14,000 bases of DNA from an uncultured Mycoplasma sp. (GCA_947565485.1 CANOGG010000005.1:1-14000); one strand, 5' to 3'. Positions 1-7,149 are shown, counted from the first letter of the stretch. Notes: generated by a model from the sequence alone, not told the origin. Made by a program: numbers and translations.

Positions 1-1055
1 TATGATTCATATGCCTCTTTGAGTTCGTCATATTTTTCATATTCTATTTTGTTTGTTAGTAACTTTTTAGTTTCAGTATAGATTGTCTCTTCGTTGGTTC
101 CGACAAGTTTTAGAGTGCCAGCTTCGATTCCTTCAGGACGTTCAGTAGTATCACGCATGACTAAAACGGGTTTACCAAGTGAGGGGGCTTCCTCTTGGAT
201 ACCACCACTATCAGTAAGTATAAGATAAGCTTTATTTTGGAAGTTATGAAAGTCGAATACTTCTAGAGGTTCGATTATTTTTACTTGTTTATTTTGACCT
301 AATATTTCCTGAGCGATTTCGCGTATTTTAGGGTTTAGGTGGATGGGATAAATGACTTTTAAATTGGCATCTTCTTCAGTAAGTCTTTTAACGGCACGGA
401 AGATATTTTTCATTGGTTCGCCGAGATTTTCGCGACGATGAGCAGTAAGTAAAATAAGTTTATCATCATCGTTTAGCCAGGCTAATTCAGGGTGGGTATA
501 GTCATTGGTAACAGTTGTTTTCATAGCGTCAATGACTGTATTTCCAGTGACATATATTTTACTTGCTGGGATGTTTTCCTTTAAGAGATTTTCTTTACTT
601 AAGTTAGTTGGAGCAAAATACATATCTGATAAAACATCAACCATACAGCGATTCATTTCCTCGGGGAATGGGGAATATTTGTTAAATGTGCGGAGACCTG
701 CTTCGACATGGCCTATTGGTATTTTATGGTAGAAAGCGGCTAGAGCACCGGCAAAAGAGGTTGTTGTGTCGCCATGGACTAAGATTATATCTGGGTTACA
801 TTCACTAATTATTTTATCTAGACCGAGTAAAACTTTGGATGTTATTTCACTTAGAGTTTGACCTGGTGTCATGATATTTAAGTCATAGTCAGGTAAGATG
901 TTGAAAGTCTCTAAGACTTGGTCGAGCATTTCGCGGTGTTGGGCAGTAACACAGACAATACTTGTGATTTCTTTTCTACTTTCTAGTTCTTTAATTAAAG
1001 GGGCCATTTTAATAGCCTCAGGGCGAGTGCCAAAAATACTCATTACTTTTATCAT
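1..1055 (-). CDS. mnaA: UDP-N-acetylglucosamine 2-epimerase (non-hydrolysing), 3' end cut by the window edge
   Basis: Interconverts UDP-GlcNAc and UDP-ManNAc in the cytoplasm, supplying the ManNAc donor for TagA. I translated it by hand from ATG at 1055; about 351 codons are visible and it runs off the left edge in frame. Family hallmarks are present: an N-terminal FGTRPEAIKMAPL, then VTAQHREMLDQVL, VHGDTTTSFA, HVEAGLRTF, FPEEMNR, LTAHRRENLG, and DSGGIQEEAPSLGKPVLVMR followed by TERPEG. Relatives have roughly 370-390 residues, so only about 20-40 C-terminal residues are missing. The start lies 1 nt after the DUF2304 stop, with its Shine-Dalgarno (AAAGAAAGGAA) inside that gene, which suggests translational coupling. 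It is the last visible gene of the tagO operon. Equivalent names are WecB and MnaA; the family assignment is secure. The polymer that uses its product is inferred from the nearby tagO and tagA. Confidence 0.95.
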   Translation of the reverse strand, partial: MIKVMSIFGTRPEAIKMAPLIKELESRKEITSIVCVTAQHREMLDQVLETFNILPDYDLNIMTPGQTLSEITSKVLLGLDKIISECNPDIILVHGDTTTSFAGALAAFYHKIPIGHVEAGLRTFNKYSPFPEEMNRCMVDVLSDMYFAPTNLSKENLLKENIPASKIYVTGNTVIDAMKTTVTNDYTHPELAWLNDDDKLILLTAHRRENLGEPMKNIFRAVKRLTEEDANLKVIYPIHLNPKIREIAQEILGQNKQVKIIEPLEVFDFHNFQNKAYLILTDSGGIQEEAPSLGKPVLVMRDTTERPEGIEAGTLKLVGTNEETIYTETKKLLTNKIEYEKYDELKEAYES

Positions 1056-1056
1056 T

Positions 1057-1410
1057 TTATTTTTTCCTTTCTTTATTTTCTATTTCTTTTTTTAAAATAG
1101 AAATTTCTTGAATTAAATTTTTTATACGGATATTTTGAAGAGAGATGCTTATTGATAAAATAAAACAAATATAGGAGAGGACGAAAAAGCCGATTAAGAA
1201 AACCATGTTAGAGGGAGCCTCAAAGCCGAGATATTGGGATAAAATTATAACTAATGAGGGGAATATACAAACGATGATAAGACAGAAGATAACGACTAAC
1301 CACATACTAGCATATTTCATAGATATTTTTTTATATTTAACATGATGAACAATTAATAATAATTGGGTTAGAAGTAAAATTATGAGAAATATTCGTAAAG
1401 TTAAATTCAT
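1057..1410 (-). CDS. DUF2304-family small membrane protein
   Basis: A 117-residue protein with three hydrophobic segments (about residues 5-22, 35-60 and 68-92) followed by a charged tail (about 93-117) that could form a short coiled coil and ends KERKK. Size, topology and position directly after a DPM1-like GT2 match the DUF2304 family. Members of that family usually sit beside polyprenyl-phosphate sugar synthases and are thought to anchor or assist them; their biochemical role is not established. The ATG lies 2 nt after the GT2 stop, with a good Shine-Dalgarno (AAAGAAAGGAA) inside the end of the GT2 gene. Its own 3' end carries the same sequence for mnaA. My inference is that it is a membrane partner of the GT2, which itself has at most one weak hydrophobic stretch. 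A GtrA-type flippase role is possible but the topology is not the usual four-segment one. Confidence 0.8.
   Translation of the reverse strand: MNLTLRIFLIILLLTQLLLIVHHVKYKKISMKYASMWLVVIFCLIIVCIFPSLVIILSQYLGFEAPSNMVFLIGFFVLSYICFILSISISLQNIRIKNLIQEISILKKEIENKERKK
1064..1074 (-). repeat. Copy 1 of Shine-Dalgarno 11-mer AAAGAAAGGAA (mnaA)
   Basis: Lies within the last codons of the DUF2304 gene (coding part of KERKK) and 8 nt before the mnaA ATG. One of four identical copies in this operon. Confidence 0.8.
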
Positions 1411-1412
1411 GG

Positions 1413-2135
1413 TTATTTTTTCCTTTCTTTCGGGTTAAAGATACTGTTAGCAATGATAGCTACGGAAACAGAAAACATATAGTAAAAACTTTTTAGGGGT
1501 TTGATGGATGACTCACCAAATTCACGCTGGTGCATTTTCACCGGTATTTCTTTGATTTTGATATTAGCATTTTTTAAACTAATAATAGTTTCTGGTTCGG
1601 GATATTCGATTGAGTAATCATGGGCAAATATTTCAATAACCTTTTTATTGGCAGCCCTAAAACCACTTGTAGGGTCGTATACTTTTAACTTGCGACCACT
1701 ACAAATATAAATTAAGGTTGCTAATATTTTAATGCCAAGAATGCGGGCTTTAGAAGAACGAAAGGTGCTTAAATTGCTGATAAACCGGGAGCCAATTACT
1801 AAGTCATTCCCCTTTTCTATCTCGTCTATTAAGTCCTTTAAATAGTTGGCATCATGTTGACCATCACCATCAAATTGAATAGCTATGTCATAATTATGAG
1901 CAAAGGCATATTTATAACCAGTTTGGACTGCGCCGCCAATTCCTAAGTTTTCGATTAAATTGATGACATTATAATGTTCTTTTTCACATATTTTCTTTGT
2001 GTTATCTTTACTACAATCATTGATAATAAGATAATCTAGAGTGTGTTTTTTAAGAGACACTTTCTTTAACTTGGTGATAGTGTTTTGGATGTTTAACTCT
2101 TCGTTGTAAGCGGGTATTATTACTAGTACTTTCAT
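1413..2135 (-). CDS. DPM1-like family 2 glycosyltransferase (polyprenyl-phosphate sugar synthase)
   Basis: A 240-residue GT-A enzyme expected to transfer a sugar from a nucleotide donor to a polyprenyl phosphate on the cytoplasmic face. Visible motifs are PAYNEE (8-13), IINDCSKD (37-44), the metal-binding DGDGQHD (89-95), GSRF (115-118), DPTSGFR (154-160) and the C-terminal MHQREFGESS (201-210). The DGDGQHD, DPTSGFR and QRE-x-GESS combination is typical of the dolichol-phosphate mannose synthase-like branch. Residues 218-234 are mildly hydrophobic, but there is no clear pair of C-terminal membrane helices, so DUF2304 next door may provide the anchor. The start is fixed by AAAGAAAGGAA 7 nt upstream and by the motif beginning at residue 1. 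This start lies inside the preceding GT-C gene, which runs on through the first 28 codons in another frame. The sugar cannot be read from the sequence. Confidence 0.9.
   Translation of the reverse strand: MKVLVIIPAYNEELNIQNTITKLKKVSLKKHTLDYLIINDCSKDNTKKICEKEHYNVINLIENLGIGGAVQTGYKYAFAHNYDIAIQFDGDGQHDANYLKDLIDEIEKGNDLVIGSRFISNLSTFRSSKARILGIKILATLIYICSGRKLKVYDPTSGFRAANKKVIEIFAHDYSIEYPEPETIISLKNANIKIKEIPVKMHQREFGESSIKPLKSFYYMFSVSVAIIANSIFNPKERKK
1420..1430 (-). repeat. Copy 2 of Shine-Dalgarno 11-mer AAAGAAAGGAA (DUF2304 gene)
   Basis: Lies within the last codons of the DPM1-like GT2 (also KERKK) and 9 nt before the DUF2304 ATG. Confidence 0.8.
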
Positions 2136-3429
2136 TGTTTTGTTCCTTTCTTTTCATATAATAGTCATAAATTATTTTGAGACCAAAGCCGATAATTATG
2201 AACCTGATGGGATAAAGAGTAATCGCATAACGAGAATAAGCAAAGGAGTAGGAATAAAGGGCGATATGGTAGCCATAAATAAGAATTAGAAAGATAAATT
2301 CTTTAATTAATTTCCGGTTTAGGAATATTAAGATGATGGAAATAGAGAAAAGAAATAAATCTATTTTGCGAAAGAGGAAGTTGATGTTATTATCGAGGTT
2401 AAAGATTTTATCCCAATAAAATGTAGAATAAACCATAATTTTTGGTTTAGATAAAAAGTAGGAGTGGAGCATCGATTTTTTATCTTTTTGGAACCATTCT
2501 TGCATGCGATATTTGGCTTTTAGAGCATCATATTCTAGTAAGTAGTAAACTTTATGATGGTCTCTTGGGGTATCAGCTTTTAAATAATATTGCATTTCTT
2601 GGGACATTTTATTATCAACATTAGAAATATAGTCTAGTTCTTCATCAGAGGGATAGCCATATCCTTGGTAGGTACCTAAGAGAAGAGGATTACCCATACC
2701 ATAGGTTAGAGGGATAAAACGGTGGAAAAGTTTATAATTACGGTATATCCAGGGTGTTAGTACGAGTAAGAGAATACAGCCAGCGATTAAACCTTTTTTT
2801 ATAAGGTCTTTAAAACTATATTTATCAAGAAGAAGAACAACAGCTAAACATAGGGGATAAAGGCTAATTGTAGGTCGCATGAAAAGACAGATAATATACC
2901 AAAGAATAATCATTAAATAAGATTTGGTATCTCTGTTTTTGATAAATCGGAAAGAATAGTAAATAAGTAAGAGGAAAGTTAGCATAAATGGGGTTTCAGT
3001 TAATATTAAATTATGCATCCAAAGAAAATCGGGAGCTAGAAGAAAAAGACAAGGGATGATGGCAAGATATTGATTGGTGGTGAAAAGACGGATAATTTTA
3101 TATAAAACTAGTATACACATTATTCCCATTATTAGCCACATGATTTTTAAAGCAATTATTAAAAGACTCTTGGTACCAAAGAAGAGACAAAAAAAGGCTA
3201 TTAAGAAAGTAAGACCAGGCATGATTTGTGCTGATAAGACTCCGTGCATTGTTATATGACCTGTTTTAAAGAAAGTTATACCACTCATAATGTAGCCTAA
3301 GTCATCACTGTTTAAATTATATTTATAGCCTAATTCTAATAAAGATAAAGATTGGATGATAGTGGCAATTACTAATAATATGACTATCATATAATTATCT
3401 TTAAGATAATTTTTAATTTTTGTTTTCAT
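2050..3429 (-). CDS. GT-C type membrane glycosyltransferase (GT39/ArnT-like)
   Basis: A 459-residue polytopic protein with about ten or more hydrophobic segments. The first extracytoplasmic loop holds SDDLGY with an acidic pair at residues 42-43, where GT-C enzymes carry their catalytic Asp/Glu. LTETPF (143-148) and TPWIYRNY (225-232) are features common in the GT39/ArnT-like group. A soluble extracytoplasmic stretch at about 245-325 separates two membrane blocks. Such enzymes use polyprenyl-phosphate sugars, so the DPM1-like GT2 immediately downstream is the likely donor source. The start (ATG 3429) overlaps the tagO end by 17 nt. The last 35 residues, starting MKRKEQNN, are polar and basic, and the last 28 or so are encoded inside the GT2 gene in another frame, giving an 86-nt overlap. 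Acceptor and sugar are unknown; a decorated wall polymer is the best guess from context. Confidence 0.85.
   Translation of the reverse strand: MKTKIKNYLKDNYMIVILLVIATIIQSLSLLELGYKYNLNSDDLGYIMSGITFFKTGHITMHGVLSAQIMPGLTFLIAFFCLFFGTKSLLIIALKIMWLIMGIMCILVLYKIIRLFTTNQYLAIIPCLFLLAPDFLWMHNLILTETPFMLTFLLLIYYSFRFIKNRDTKSYLMIILWYIICLFMRPTISLYPLCLAVVLLLDKYSFKDLIKKGLIAGCILLLVLTPWIYRNYKLFHRFIPLTYGMGNPLLLGTYQGYGYPSDEELDYISNVDNKMSQEMQYYLKADTPRDHHKVYYLLEYDALKAKYRMQEWFQKDKKSMLHSYFLSKPKIMVYSTFYWDKIFNLDNNINFLFRKIDLFLFSISIILIFLNRKLIKEFIFLILIYGYHIALYSYSFAYSRYAITLYPIRFIIIGFGLKIIYDYYMKRKEQNNESTSNNTRLQRRVKHPKHYHQVKESVS
2143..2153 (-). repeat. Copy 3 of Shine-Dalgarno 11-mer AAAGAAAGGAA (DPM1-like GT2)
   Basis: Lies within the GT-C gene (coding KRKEQ in a different frame from the other copies) and 7 nt before the GT2 ATG. 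Confidence 0.8.
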
Positions 3430-4483
3430 TTTTGGAAGCTTTCCTTTCTTTGTGTTTAAATAAAATGTCTGTTTTTAAAACAAGGAATAAAAGCATAATC
3501 ATTAAAACGATGTATAGAGCTATTGCTTGTTTATTGTCACCGATGATATAAAATATAGAGACTGTAGAAAATAAAATGTTGATAAAATAAATAATTAGAA
3601 TGGTTTTGCGAGTGCCGAATTTTAGTTTTAATAATTGATGGTGGAAATGTTCTTTATCAGGAGTGCCAATAGATTCGCCTTTTAAGAGACGACGAAATAT
3701 CGCTAAGATAGTATCAAATATAGGAATTGCAAGAATAAGTAATGGGACAACGAGAGATGTTATAGTAGTCATTTTAAAGCCTAATAGAGCAATAACTGAT
3801 ATCATGAAGCCTAAGAAAAGACTACCAGAGTCACCCATGAATATTTTAGCTGGAGGGAAGTTATGGCCGAGAAAACCTAAAGTAGAGCCTAGCATAATAA
3901 GAGATAAAATGATATCTAGGCCACCGATTTTATTACCGATAAAGGCGATGATGGCAATAGTGGCAAAGTTAATAGAACTAATACCAGCGGCTAGTCCATC
4001 AAGCCCATCGATTAAGTTAATAGCATTTGTAATAGAAACAATAAATAAAACTGATAAAAGACAATTTATCCAGGTTGGAAAATTAAAATTTAAACCTAGG
4101 AACGTTATTTCATTAAAGTAAGTACTACCATAAAAGACAACAACACTGGCAGCTAATATTTGGAAGAAAAATTTGGTTTTAGCTTTGATTGGTTTTATAT
4201 CATCAATAAAGCCTGTTAAAACTATAATAAAGGCACCAATTAAGACAGATAACATCTGAGTTGTAGGTTCGCCATATATCATATAACCAATTAAAAAGGC
4301 ACCAAAAATAGCAAGGCCTCCACATCTAGGCATAGCAATCTTATGGACTTTTCGTTCGTTAGGTTCGTCGATAGCGCCCACATGAGTAGCAATTGCTTTA
4401 GCTAGAAATGTTAAAATATAGCTTGAGATAAGGGTTACTAATAATATTAAATATATTGAATATCCATTTACTTCCAAATTCAC
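3413..4483 (-). CDS. tagO: Undecaprenyl-phosphate GlcNAc-1-phosphate transferase (TagO/WecA)
   Basis: Integral membrane enzyme, 356 residues, that starts lipid-linked polymer synthesis by moving GlcNAc-1-P from UDP-GlcNAc to undecaprenyl phosphate. Family signatures appear in order: RKVHK with PRCGGLAIF (44-60), GFIDD (91-95), NAINLIDGLDGL (153-164), FMGDSGS (215-221), FDT (256-258) and HFHHQLL (279-285). The GDSGS and HFHHQLL motifs, and the absence of MraY-specific features, favour TagO/WecA over MraY; the neighbours tagA and mnaA agree. The start is GTG at 4483 with AGGTGAT at 4487-4493. An ATG overlaps it two bases upstream, but it is out of frame and directly followed by TGA. This is the first gene of the left-hand operon: a 93-nt gap with a terminator and a possible promoter separates it from tagA. 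Its 3' end contains the Shine-Dalgarno of the GT-C gene. Confidence 0.95.
   Translation of the reverse strand: MNLEVNGYSIYLILLVTLISSYILTFLAKAIATHVGAIDEPNERKVHKIAMPRCGGLAIFGAFLIGYMIYGEPTTQMLSVLIGAFIIVLTGFIDDIKPIKAKTKFFFQILAASVVVFYGSTYFNEITFLGLNFNFPTWINCLLSVLFIVSITNAINLIDGLDGLAAGISSINFATIAIIAFIGNKIGGLDIILSLIMLGSTLGFLGHNFPPAKIFMGDSGSLFLGFMISVIALLGFKMTTITSLVVPLLILAIPIFDTILAIFRRLLKGESIGTPDKEHFHHQLLKLKFGTRKTILIIYFINILFSTVSIFYIIGDNKQAIALYIVLMIMLLFLVLKTDILFKHKERKASKNENKN
3441..3451 (-). repeat. Copy 4 of Shine-Dalgarno 11-mer AAAGAAAGGAA (GT-C gene)
   Basis: Lies within the tagO C-terminal codons (KERK) and 11 nt before the GT-C ATG, a longer gap than in the other copies. The intervening bases allow a tiny GGAA-AGC-TTCC hairpin that overlaps the site. 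Confidence 0.75.
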
Positions 4484-4486
4484 ATT

Positions 4487-4493
4487 ATCACCT
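4487..4493 (-). promoter_or_regulatory. Shine-Dalgarno of tagO that fixes a GTG start
   Basis: AGGTGAT on the minus strand lies 3 nt before the GTG at 4483 (5 nt counted from the AGGTG core). An overlapping ATG at 4485-4483 runs straight into TGA, so it can only make a start-stop pair. The in-frame GTG is therefore the usable tagO start. Confidence 0.7.
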
Positions 4494-4506
4494 ATTCATT
4501 ATCTTA

Positions 4507-4517
4507 ATCATATCATA
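4507..4517 (-). promoter_or_regulatory. Possible -10 region of a tagO promoter
   Basis: Two overlapping TATGAT hexamers (4517-4512 and 4512-4507; 5 of 6 match TATAAT) lie 24-29 nt before the tagO start and just after the tagA terminator. Upstream at the right distance there is only a T-run, so no good -35 is visible. The call rests on the -10 and on its position between a terminator and a gene. Confidence 0.35.
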
Positions 4518-4526
4518 AAATATTAG

Positions 4527-4552
4527 AAAAAAAAAGAAATATTCTTTCTTTT
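4527..4552 (-). terminator. A/T-rich hairpin with T-run after tagA
   Basis: On the minus strand AAAAGAAAGAA, loop TAT, then TTCTTTTTTTT can form an 11-bp stem with one G-T pair. Alternatively an 8-bp stem (AAAAGAAA/TTTCTTTT) leaves a shorter T tail. It starts 25 nt after the tagA stop. The stem is weak because it is nearly all A-T, so termination may be partial and some tagO transcription could be read-through. Confidence 0.5.
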
Positions 4553-4576
4553 ATAGTTTGGTATTTTAAGTTTTTT

Positions 4577-5311
4577 CTACTCATTTTTTTGTTTTTTCTT
4601 GATTTTTTTTATTTTAAATAGAAATTTAACGTTATTATCGTAAAATCTTTTTAAGCGTTTAGGTTCTTTTAGAATGCGATAAAGCCATTCTATATTTAGT
4701 TTTTGAAATAATTTAGGGGCGCGCTTTTTGGTGCCACTTAAGACGTCAAAAGAACCCCCAACACCCATGAATATTCCTTTATTAAATTTGTTTAAATGTT
4801 TGTATATTAATTGTTCTTGCTTGGGAATACCAAGGGCGACTAGGCAAACATCGACTTCTTTTTTGGCTAAATTTTCAAAAAATTTATCTTTTTCCTCATC
4901 AGAAATATAACCGTTATTAGAGGCAACAATTTCAATATTTTTATATTCAGTGTTTATAACATGTTCTAATTTTATTAGAACTTCATTACTTGCACCTAAT
5001 AAAGCTAATTTATAATGGTTAGCGTGACATATTTTTAAGAGTTCACTTGCTAGGTCAATACCAGTAATTCTTTCGGTGACATTATAATCGAGCATTTGGG
5101 CAGATTTTACGATACCAATGCCATCGGGAACTAAAATGGTATTTTTATCAAGAAGTAATTTGCTAAAGTCAGAGTTATTTTGACCGATAGTAAAAGTTTC
5201 AGGATTAGCAGTTACAATAAAGGTTTTTGTTTCTTTCTCAAGATTGTTTTTTAATATTTCATAAAAATCTTTGGCACTGCGATTATATAATTTATCAAAA
5301 AATTTTAGCAT
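4577..5311 (-). CDS. tagA: UDP-ManNAc : GlcNAc-PP-undecaprenol ManNAc transferase (TagA/TarA/WecG, GT26)
   Basis: Adds the second sugar, probably ManNAc, to the GlcNAc-PP-undecaprenol made by TagO, completing the disaccharide linkage unit at the inner membrane face. The 244-residue length matches the family. Motifs in order: TANPE (34-38), VPDGIG (61-66, with the Asp placed like the proposed catalytic base), ERITG (80-84), ALGIPKQE (159-166), GVGGSFDVLSG (183-193), KRAP (196-199) and the C-terminal EWLYR...EPKRLKR (208-222) that follows the membrane-docking region. The tail is very Lys-rich. The start, ATG 5311, overlaps the GT4 end by 7 nt with GAGGAAGTG upstream. It is the last gene of the wzx-led operon. 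GT26 also includes WecG, which uses ManNAcA; no UDP-ManNAc dehydrogenase is visible here, so plain ManNAc is favoured. Confidence 0.93.
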   Translation of the reverse strand: MLKFFDKLYNRSAKDFYEILKNNLEKETKTFIVTANPETFTIGQNNSDFSKLLLDKNTILVPDGIGIVKSAQMLDYNVTERITGIDLASELLKICHANHYKLALLGASNEVLIKLEHVINTEYKNIEIVASNNGYISDEEKDKFFENLAKKEVDVCLVALGIPKQEQLIYKHLNKFNKGIFMGVGGSFDVLSGTKKRAPKLFQKLNIEWLYRILKEPKRLKRFYDNNVKFLFKIKKIKKKQKNE

Positions 5312-6438
5312 TTTGTCACTTCCTCTATAAATTTTAGCCAGCGTTCTCTAGTTTTTTCGTAAGAATAATTATTGGCGATTTTTGCAGCTTGTTGGCCGTA
5401 TTGTTTTAGTCTTTCACGGTCATTTAGAAGATTAATTGTTTCCTTAGCCATTAGTTTTTTATCGCGATTTTTAATTAAAAGACCACTTTTATGGTTCTCG
5501 ATGATTTCAGAGGCACCAGTAGCACTATCAAAGGCTAGAGCAGGAATACAACAGGCACCAGCTTCGATTAGAACAATGCCAAAAGATTCTTCATAAGAAC
5601 ACATAAGATAAAGGCTTGATTTGCTTAAAAGTTCGTTAATTTCAGGTTTGGTTTTAAAGCCATGAAGAGTGATGAACTTTTGGAGTTTTAAGTTATCAAT
5701 TTTAGTTTTTAAATTCTCATATTCAGCCCCATCACCGATGATATGAAGTGAAACCTCAGAATCTTGTTCATGAATGAGAGCAAAAACATCGATTAAGTCA
5801 GAAAAACCTTTTTCGGGCGAGAGGCGACCAACAGAGATTAGGTTCTTGTTTTTTAGAGTTGATGGTTTAACTTTGCTGTTATCTAGACTATTGGGAATAT
5901 GAATACATTTGGTGGTGGGTATTTCTTTTTCGTAAAAGTCAGTTAGTTCTTTTGAAACAGCGACTAAATAATTAATATTAGAACAGGCTTTTTTTAAGTT
6001 ATTAATATATTTTGGGTCATTATTATGATGACGATGTTCTTCAGTGATAGTAATAGCTTTAGGGTTTACTTTATTTAAAATTTTAGTAATAGCAACACGA
6101 CTAGAAATTATGATGTCTGAGTCACAGTTTTGAAGATATTTTTTCATTGTTTTATTTTTTAAGTAAAGAATTTTTAAACTAAGAAGTCCTTCTTTAAAAC
6201 ATTTTAGAAATTTTTTGGAATGGAGATAGGCTAGAAATTCTTTTTTATTGGGTTTTAGGTTAGTTAAATATGTAATTTTTACGTTGGGGTTAACTTGGAA
6301 AGCTGGTTTATCTAATACTTTATAGGTGATTACAAGTTCGACGTCATGTTTTGCACTTAGAATATTGGCTTGGGTAATTATTGATTGTTCGACACCGCCA
6401 AACCCGAGGTGTAAGCCTAAAATACTTATTTTTGACAT
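5305..6438 (-). CDS. GT4 family glycosyltransferase (GT-B fold)
   Basis: A 377-residue cytoplasmic or peripheral retaining glycosyltransferase. The N-terminal domain begins with a Rossmann strand and glycine loop with GGVE (14-17). An EHRHHNN stretch lies at 134-140 and the linker NSLD at 183-186. The C-terminal domain has SVGRLSPEKGF (202-212), IIGDG (233-237), LHGF (258-261) and the EX7E motif in EESFGIVLIEAG (E284 and E292), which binds the nucleotide sugar. ATG 6438 shares one base with the GT32 stop (TAATG), with GGGGAA as Shine-Dalgarno, so the pair is translationally coupled. It overlaps tagA by 7 nt. It should add one sugar of the repeat unit on the lipid carrier; donor and linkage cannot be predicted from sequence alone. 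Confidence 0.92.
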   Translation of the reverse strand: MSKISILGLHLGFGGVEQSIITQANILSAKHDVELVITYKVLDKPAFQVNPNVKITYLTNLKPNKKEFLAYLHSKKFLKCFKEGLLSLKILYLKNKTMKKYLQNCDSDIIISSRVAITKILNKVNPKAITITEEHRHHNNDPKYINNLKKACSNINYLVAVSKELTDFYEKEIPTTKCIHIPNSLDNSKVKPSTLKNKNLISVGRLSPEKGFSDLIDVFALIHEQDSEVSLHIIGDGAEYENLKTKIDNLKLQKFITLHGFKTKPEINELLSKSSLYLMCSYEESFGIVLIEAGACCIPALAFDSATGASEIIENHKSGLLIKNRDKKLMAKETINLLNDRERLKQYGQQAAKIANNYSYEKTRERWLKFIEEVTKC

Positions 6439-7145
6439 TATTTATTCCCCGCTAGTTTGCGATAACGTTCTGCTTGTTTTTTAGTCTTGATGTTTAATTT
6501 TAAATTTTTGATAAGTTTATATTTGAGAGATTTTTTGTTGCCAAGCCAGGAGCCAACAAATATATGGATAGATACAGAGTCTTTAGATGGGTTACAAAGA
6601 ATATTATCGGGATAAACAGCAATACCTGTGTCTAGTTCTTGATATGAGTTATTTTTAAGACAGTGGTAGTCATTAATAAGAATGTCGGAGACAGAGATAG
6701 TATTATTATTTTCAAAATTGAAGTTATAACTATCTAAATTGTCATAATAATCAAGCATTTTTTTAATAAAAGGATGATTTTTCTTGGCACCAAAAACCGC
6801 GGTGAAAGGATGGTCTTTATTTTCAAAGCCAACGAAAGCGTCATGGTGAAGAAATTTATCAAAGTTATCTAATATTAGAACATCAGTATCAAGATAAATT
6901 CCGCCCTCATGGTAAATGACATAAGCACGAATATAATCACTTACATAAGCCCATTTCTTAGCTTTATAAGCTGCTTTTATAAAGGGATGCCTTTCTAGAT
7001 CAAAATTTTCTTCATTCCATTCAATTATTTCATAATTGCTTAGATGTTTGGACCATGTACGCATACATTTTTGAATGTCTTTGGGTTTGGGATTTCCTCC
7101 GACCCAAACATAATGGATTTTTTTAGGTATTTTAGTTTCTTTCAT
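6438..7145 (-). CDS. GT32-like DXD sugar transferase (capsular polysaccharide type)
   Basis: A 235-residue glycosyltransferase with the DXD sugar-binding domain found in OCH1/GT32 and many capsule clusters. Key features are KIHYVWVGG (9-17), WAYVSDYIRAYVIYHEGG (65-82) and YLDTDV (84-89), whose D86 and D88 are the metal-binding DXD pair. A further in-frame start 15 codons upstream would give a 250-residue form, but I chose ATG 7145. It has AGGAGG four bases before it, the upstream segment (MYLSFYRYQ...) does not resemble the family, and the longer form would overlap the previous gene. With this start there is an 8-nt gap to the preceding GT2, whose stop overlaps the AGGAGG. The final TAA shares a base with the GT4 start. 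Likely adds one sugar of the repeat unit; the sugar is unknown. Confidence 0.9.
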   Translation of the reverse strand: MKETKIPKKIHYVWVGGNPKPKDIQKCMRTWSKHLSNYEIIEWNEENFDLERHPFIKAAYKAKKWAYVSDYIRAYVIYHEGGIYLDTDVLILDNFDKFLHHDAFVGFENKDHPFTAVFGAKKNHPFIKKMLDYYDNLDSYNFNFENNNTISVSDILINDYHCLKNNSYQELDTGIAVYPDNILCNPSKDSVSIHIFVGSWLGNKKSLKYKLIKNLKLNIKTKKQAERYRKLAGNK

Positions 7146-7149
7146 AGTG

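Noticed and set aside
505..1095. Plus-strand open frames of 75 and 65 codons at the left end
   Set aside because: They are antisense to the UDP-GlcNAc 2-epimerase gene, which shows full family motifs on the minus strand.
3663..4121. A 152-codon open frame on the plus strand
   Set aside because: It lies opposite tagO, whose motifs are unmistakable. The product has no domain pattern and no Shine-Dalgarno, so it is a mirror frame of the real gene.
3413..4483. MraY instead of TagO for the phosphosugar transferase
   Set aside because: The RKVHK/PRCGG start, MGDSGS and HFHHQLL motifs and the tagA/mnaA neighbours fit the TagO/WecA branch; no peptidoglycan precursor genes are nearby.
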